Of a stretch of 64,000 nucleotides of DNA, positions 61,177 through 64,000 are shown piece after piece. The notes beneath the pieces were generated by a model. It saw nothing but the letters and a program-made list of their open reading frames with translations. It did no database searches and had not been told where the DNA came from. Every line of letters begins with the position of its first letter. Position 1 is the first letter of the stretch. A program made the translations under genes and the position numbers. The stretch lies in assembly GCA_902806595.1 (NCBI GenBank), contig CADCXC010000003.1, forward strand, positions 372,001 through 436,000, read 5' to 3'. The DNA comes from Pyrenopolyporus hunteri (taxonomy: Eukaryota > Ascomycota > Sordariomycetes > Xylariales > Hypoxylaceae).

Positions 61177-63549
61177 CGTGACTACCTAGGTATGGAGGAC
61201 GCTCCTAAGATACTCGAGGCGGGGCTTCCAGTAAGCAAGAATCGCTAGGTAGACATCCGAAAGAGAGGGCGGACGCGTGCCATTTTTGAGATAGCGGTTG
61301 GAGAGCCGCTTGGCATGGTGCAATATCTCGTCTCCGCTGTCGCTATCACCGCTTTAGGCAGGACAAGACCCATAGGGTTGTATTATCAGCCCTGGTTTAT
61401 GAGACAACCAATCTGAACGATTTCCCCAGCTGACAGATTCAGCGATTACCACGGTATAATCGTGGCCCGGGGCTGTTTTCACTCGGGGCCAAACGGGGCT
61501 AAACATAATTTCGGTTAATGTATGTCTGAGTTGCCTTGGGGTGCTCTCTCACCTATAGCGGCAGGGCGGCTCAGGTACCCGCCACAAGCATCGACAGGGC
61601 TAACGAAGCAAGATAAGGGATCTGGTATGGCGGGTCAGGCGCACCGGACTACTTGTAAATAGTGTGTATTCGGAGAACTCTGATCTACAACAAATAATTC
61701 AGCCAGGCATCATCAATCATCGGACTCACTACAATGACCCGGGTTCTTCATACAGGCATCTCGATAATGACCTTTGTGTCGACTATTAACCAACCATGAT
61801 GAACACGCAACAAGCAACAATCAGGTAAATGCCATTCGCAAGTCAGAACTCGAAAACTAGCCGAGGATTTCTCCCTACGAGACGAATGCAATCCCATTGG
61901 GTCAATCGTATAAATCTCGTGTTATCTTTACAGAAAGCAAACCGGCAATGAACTCATCTCTTTGATAAAATACCGGACGTGCCACCCCAAGCTGCGAATT
62001 CAAAGGCCCGAGCGATGAAGGTGTAGTGATAGATTCAATCGCTGTAGTTATATTCATTGAGGCTGTGGATATCATCGCAGAGGATAAGCCAAGGGACAAG
62101 AGGGAGATACTAGGAACCAGAACATCGCTCTAGTGATGTCCTTACCCAACTTAAACGTTAACTCAGGTATTCTACTACGTCCGTTAGCAACAAGTAAGCG
62201 AGGAAAACGACAATACAATCGCCAAATCAGTGGCATATTCTCCCTTTATACTTTATTAGGTACCTACTCATTCAAAATCCTAGACAGGCGACCCTTCTCA
62301 CTAAACTTGATAGCTTCCCTACCTTGCAGGCAGTACCATAGCGCTGAGCGCCGATCGAAAATAATAGAGGGGCACGCGTTCAGCTCGGACGCCGATTCGC
62401 GCCCTAATCGCGAAGACGCCTCGGTGTACATACGAAGAACCCGTAAATATGTTAAATGCACGTATGTCGAACAGACATGGAATTGATCATTCAACAATAT
62501 CAATATAGGGGATGTGAAAGTTCTGGGGCAACGAGGTTCGTTTAAATTAGAAGTTGTGGTAAATATTGGCATTCCCAGAAGTTTGCCTAGTAGGTCGCTC
62601 GTTTTGTCAGATCTTACTACGCTAAAAGGTCATTCTTATCATTTCGTTCTCTCGTCGCATGCTTGACAAGTATATACCTACGTTCACCGTCGTCCATCAA
62701 TTTCCAATATTCTCACTCTGTCGAGCGGATATGTAAGGCCGAACCCGATTTGGACCCGACGAAGATCCTGTCGAAGAGACACGAATTCTCGACGAGACTT
62801 ATTTCGCCTACATCTCCCTAAGGCCGTCGTGTCTTTCGACCTATACGCTTCACACTGTCGCGACTATTCGGTTTCTCCAATTTTCTTATTTCCGAGGGCG
62901 AACCCGAAGCTATATGAGAACTACTGACGTATAACGCCGGCGATTAAGCTACGATTAATTGATGTGGCGATAGAGGTATGCGCCATTCACCTCCCGGGAC
63001 GGTTGTATGATGTGTTCAGACGTTGCTTTCTTCGACTGCATGCCTGTCTTCTATCTAATCATACACAGGTAGCCTTCAGTGCCTACGGCTCAAATATTAA
63101 TACTACCTGGTTTATTGTTCGAGTATCCTCGGTTGTAAATAATCCTTATAGAGAGCAGAACTGTCAAGAACTAGCAATGAGTTATGTGATGATCCGGAGA
63201 TAGAGCTTTATCTCCCTTCTCGCCGTGCCGTATAATCTTAAGGCGAGCGATAGCTTTGCGAGGTACGTACGAGTACGTGTGCATAGGAGGTAGGTAGGAT
63301 CGCTTCTATCCATTCTACTACCTCTTCTACCATGGAATCGTCCGGAACTCAGTCAAGTCCCCACGTACTTACATACAGATACGGATTATCAACGGGTTTG
63401 GTTCCTGAGGTATCAAGTGGGCATGTCTATAAAAGCTCTGAAGCCGGAATAAGAAAGCCAACGGCAAGTCCTCTCTTCTACTCTACTATAACCTCCTAAT
63501 ACATAGCTACCGCCTACCTAAGTATTAGCTCACCTCCTATCGACACATC
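61177..63549. other. Gene-free stretch before the aldo/keto reductase
   Basis: It begins with the S28 peptidase promoter. Frames in it are short and without domains. The last 150 bp hold the promoter of the next gene. Confidence 0.5.
63427..63434 (+). promoter_or_regulatory. TATA box of the aldo/keto reductase gene
   Basis: TATAAAAG stands about 120 bp upstream of the ATG at 63550, a usual distance for a fungal gene with a short leader. C/T-rich sequence follows it. Confidence 0.6.
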
Positions 63550-64000
63550 ATGGCTGAACCGACTCCCCCTACTGAGCTGGGCCGTCTCCGCATACTTTCA
63601 CCTACCGCTGGAGTGCGCGTTTCCCCTCTACAGCTAGGTGCCATGTCTATCGGTGAGGCCTGGACCGGTAGCATGGGTTCGATGGATAAAGATTCAGCGT
63701 TTAAGCTGTTAGACGCCTTCTGTGCTGCCGGGGGCAACTTCATCGACACGGCCAGCAACTATCAGAACGAGCAGTCTGAGACTTGGATCGGGGAGTGGAT
63801 TGATGCTCGCAAGAATCGCGACTCCTTGGTATTAGCTACTAAGTTCAGCATGGACTATCGTAGCCATGCCATCGGCAGGGGGCCACAGGCTGCCAATTTT
63901 GCTGGGAATTCCCGTCGCACCATCCACGTCAGTGTCCGCGACTCACTGAAGAAGCTGCGCACAGATTATATCGGTACGTCTCAAAGGGCATTACTTGCGT
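63550..64000 (+). CDS. Aldo/keto reductase, aryl-alcohol dehydrogenase type (partial)
   Basis: The first exon 63550-63973 ([20 protein letters not shown]...) is followed by a GTACGT donor at 63974; the rest lies beyond the window. About 141 residues are visible. They show the N-terminal half of the AKR barrel: [10 protein letters not shown], the catalytic Asp and Tyr in [12 protein letters not shown], and the Lys in VLATKFS. The NADPH-dependent family reduces aldehydes and ketones; this subgroup includes yeast AAD aryl-alcohol dehydrogenases and norsolorinic-acid reductases. The start is the first ATG, downstream of a TATA box. No fault is seen in the visible part. Confidence 0.9.
   Translation, partial: MAEPTPPTELGRLRILSPTAGVRVSPLQLGAMSIGEAWTGSMGSMDKDSAFKLLDAFCAAGGNFIDTASNYQNEQSETWIGEWIDARKNRDSLVLATKFSMDYRSHAIGRGPQAANFAGNSRRTIHVSVRDSLKKLRTDYIGTSQRALLA

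Overview
The window is nuclear DNA of a filamentous ascomycete, most likely a Sordariomycete. The genes have many short introns (about 44-75 nt) with GTRNGT donors and CTAAC-like branch sites. A 9.4 kb A+T-rich block shows RIP-type decay, and the spacers carry the palindrome TAGGTACCTA. The order Xylariales is only a guess from that palindrome. All gene models below were spliced by eye.

Layout. 1-3.0 kb holds no recognisable gene. 3.0-5.5 kb is a secreted Ser/Thr-rich wall-type protein. 8.7-15.1 kb is the INO80 chromatin-remodelling ATPase. At 16.0 kb lies an intron-containing tRNA-Arg(ACG). 16.7-18.7 kb is ARB1, a ribosome-biogenesis ABC-F ATPase. 19.5-28.9 kb is a RIP-degraded A+T block. 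It contains a complete but dead Gypsy-type LTR retrotransposon with two 325-bp LTRs and readable reverse transcriptase, RNase H and integrase relics. It also holds a 45-bp tandem repeat inside pol and an antisense ORF relic before the 3' LTR.

30.6-37.7 kb is an arsenic-resistance neighbourhood: two bZIP regulators, the arsenite efflux carrier ACR3, a divergent rhodanese/Cdc25-type arsenate reductase (ACR2) and an arsenite methyltransferase (AS3MT/ArsM). Together these would reduce arsenate, expel arsenite and methylate it. The ACR3/ACR2 shared promoter holds a nearly concentric double dyad. A third, RIP-damaged bZIP fragment lies at 38.1 kb.

39.3-40.6 kb is a single-pass surface protein. 42.3-44.4 kb (cytochrome P450) and 45.2-47.1 kb (MFS sugar transporter) are a divergent pair, each with a one-base frame problem at one splice junction. 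47.5-48.2 kb is an unrecognised three-exon gene. 48.8-49.3 kb is a foldback element. 49.7-51.4 kb is an SRPK-like kinase with a C-terminal membrane segment. 51.4-56.8 kb is a gene desert. 56.8-58.0 kb is a secreted Asp-box beta-propeller hydrolase. 58.3-58.6 kb is a MITE-like element. 59.4-61.2 kb is a secreted S28 serine peptidase. An aldo/keto reductase begins at 63.55 kb and runs off the window.
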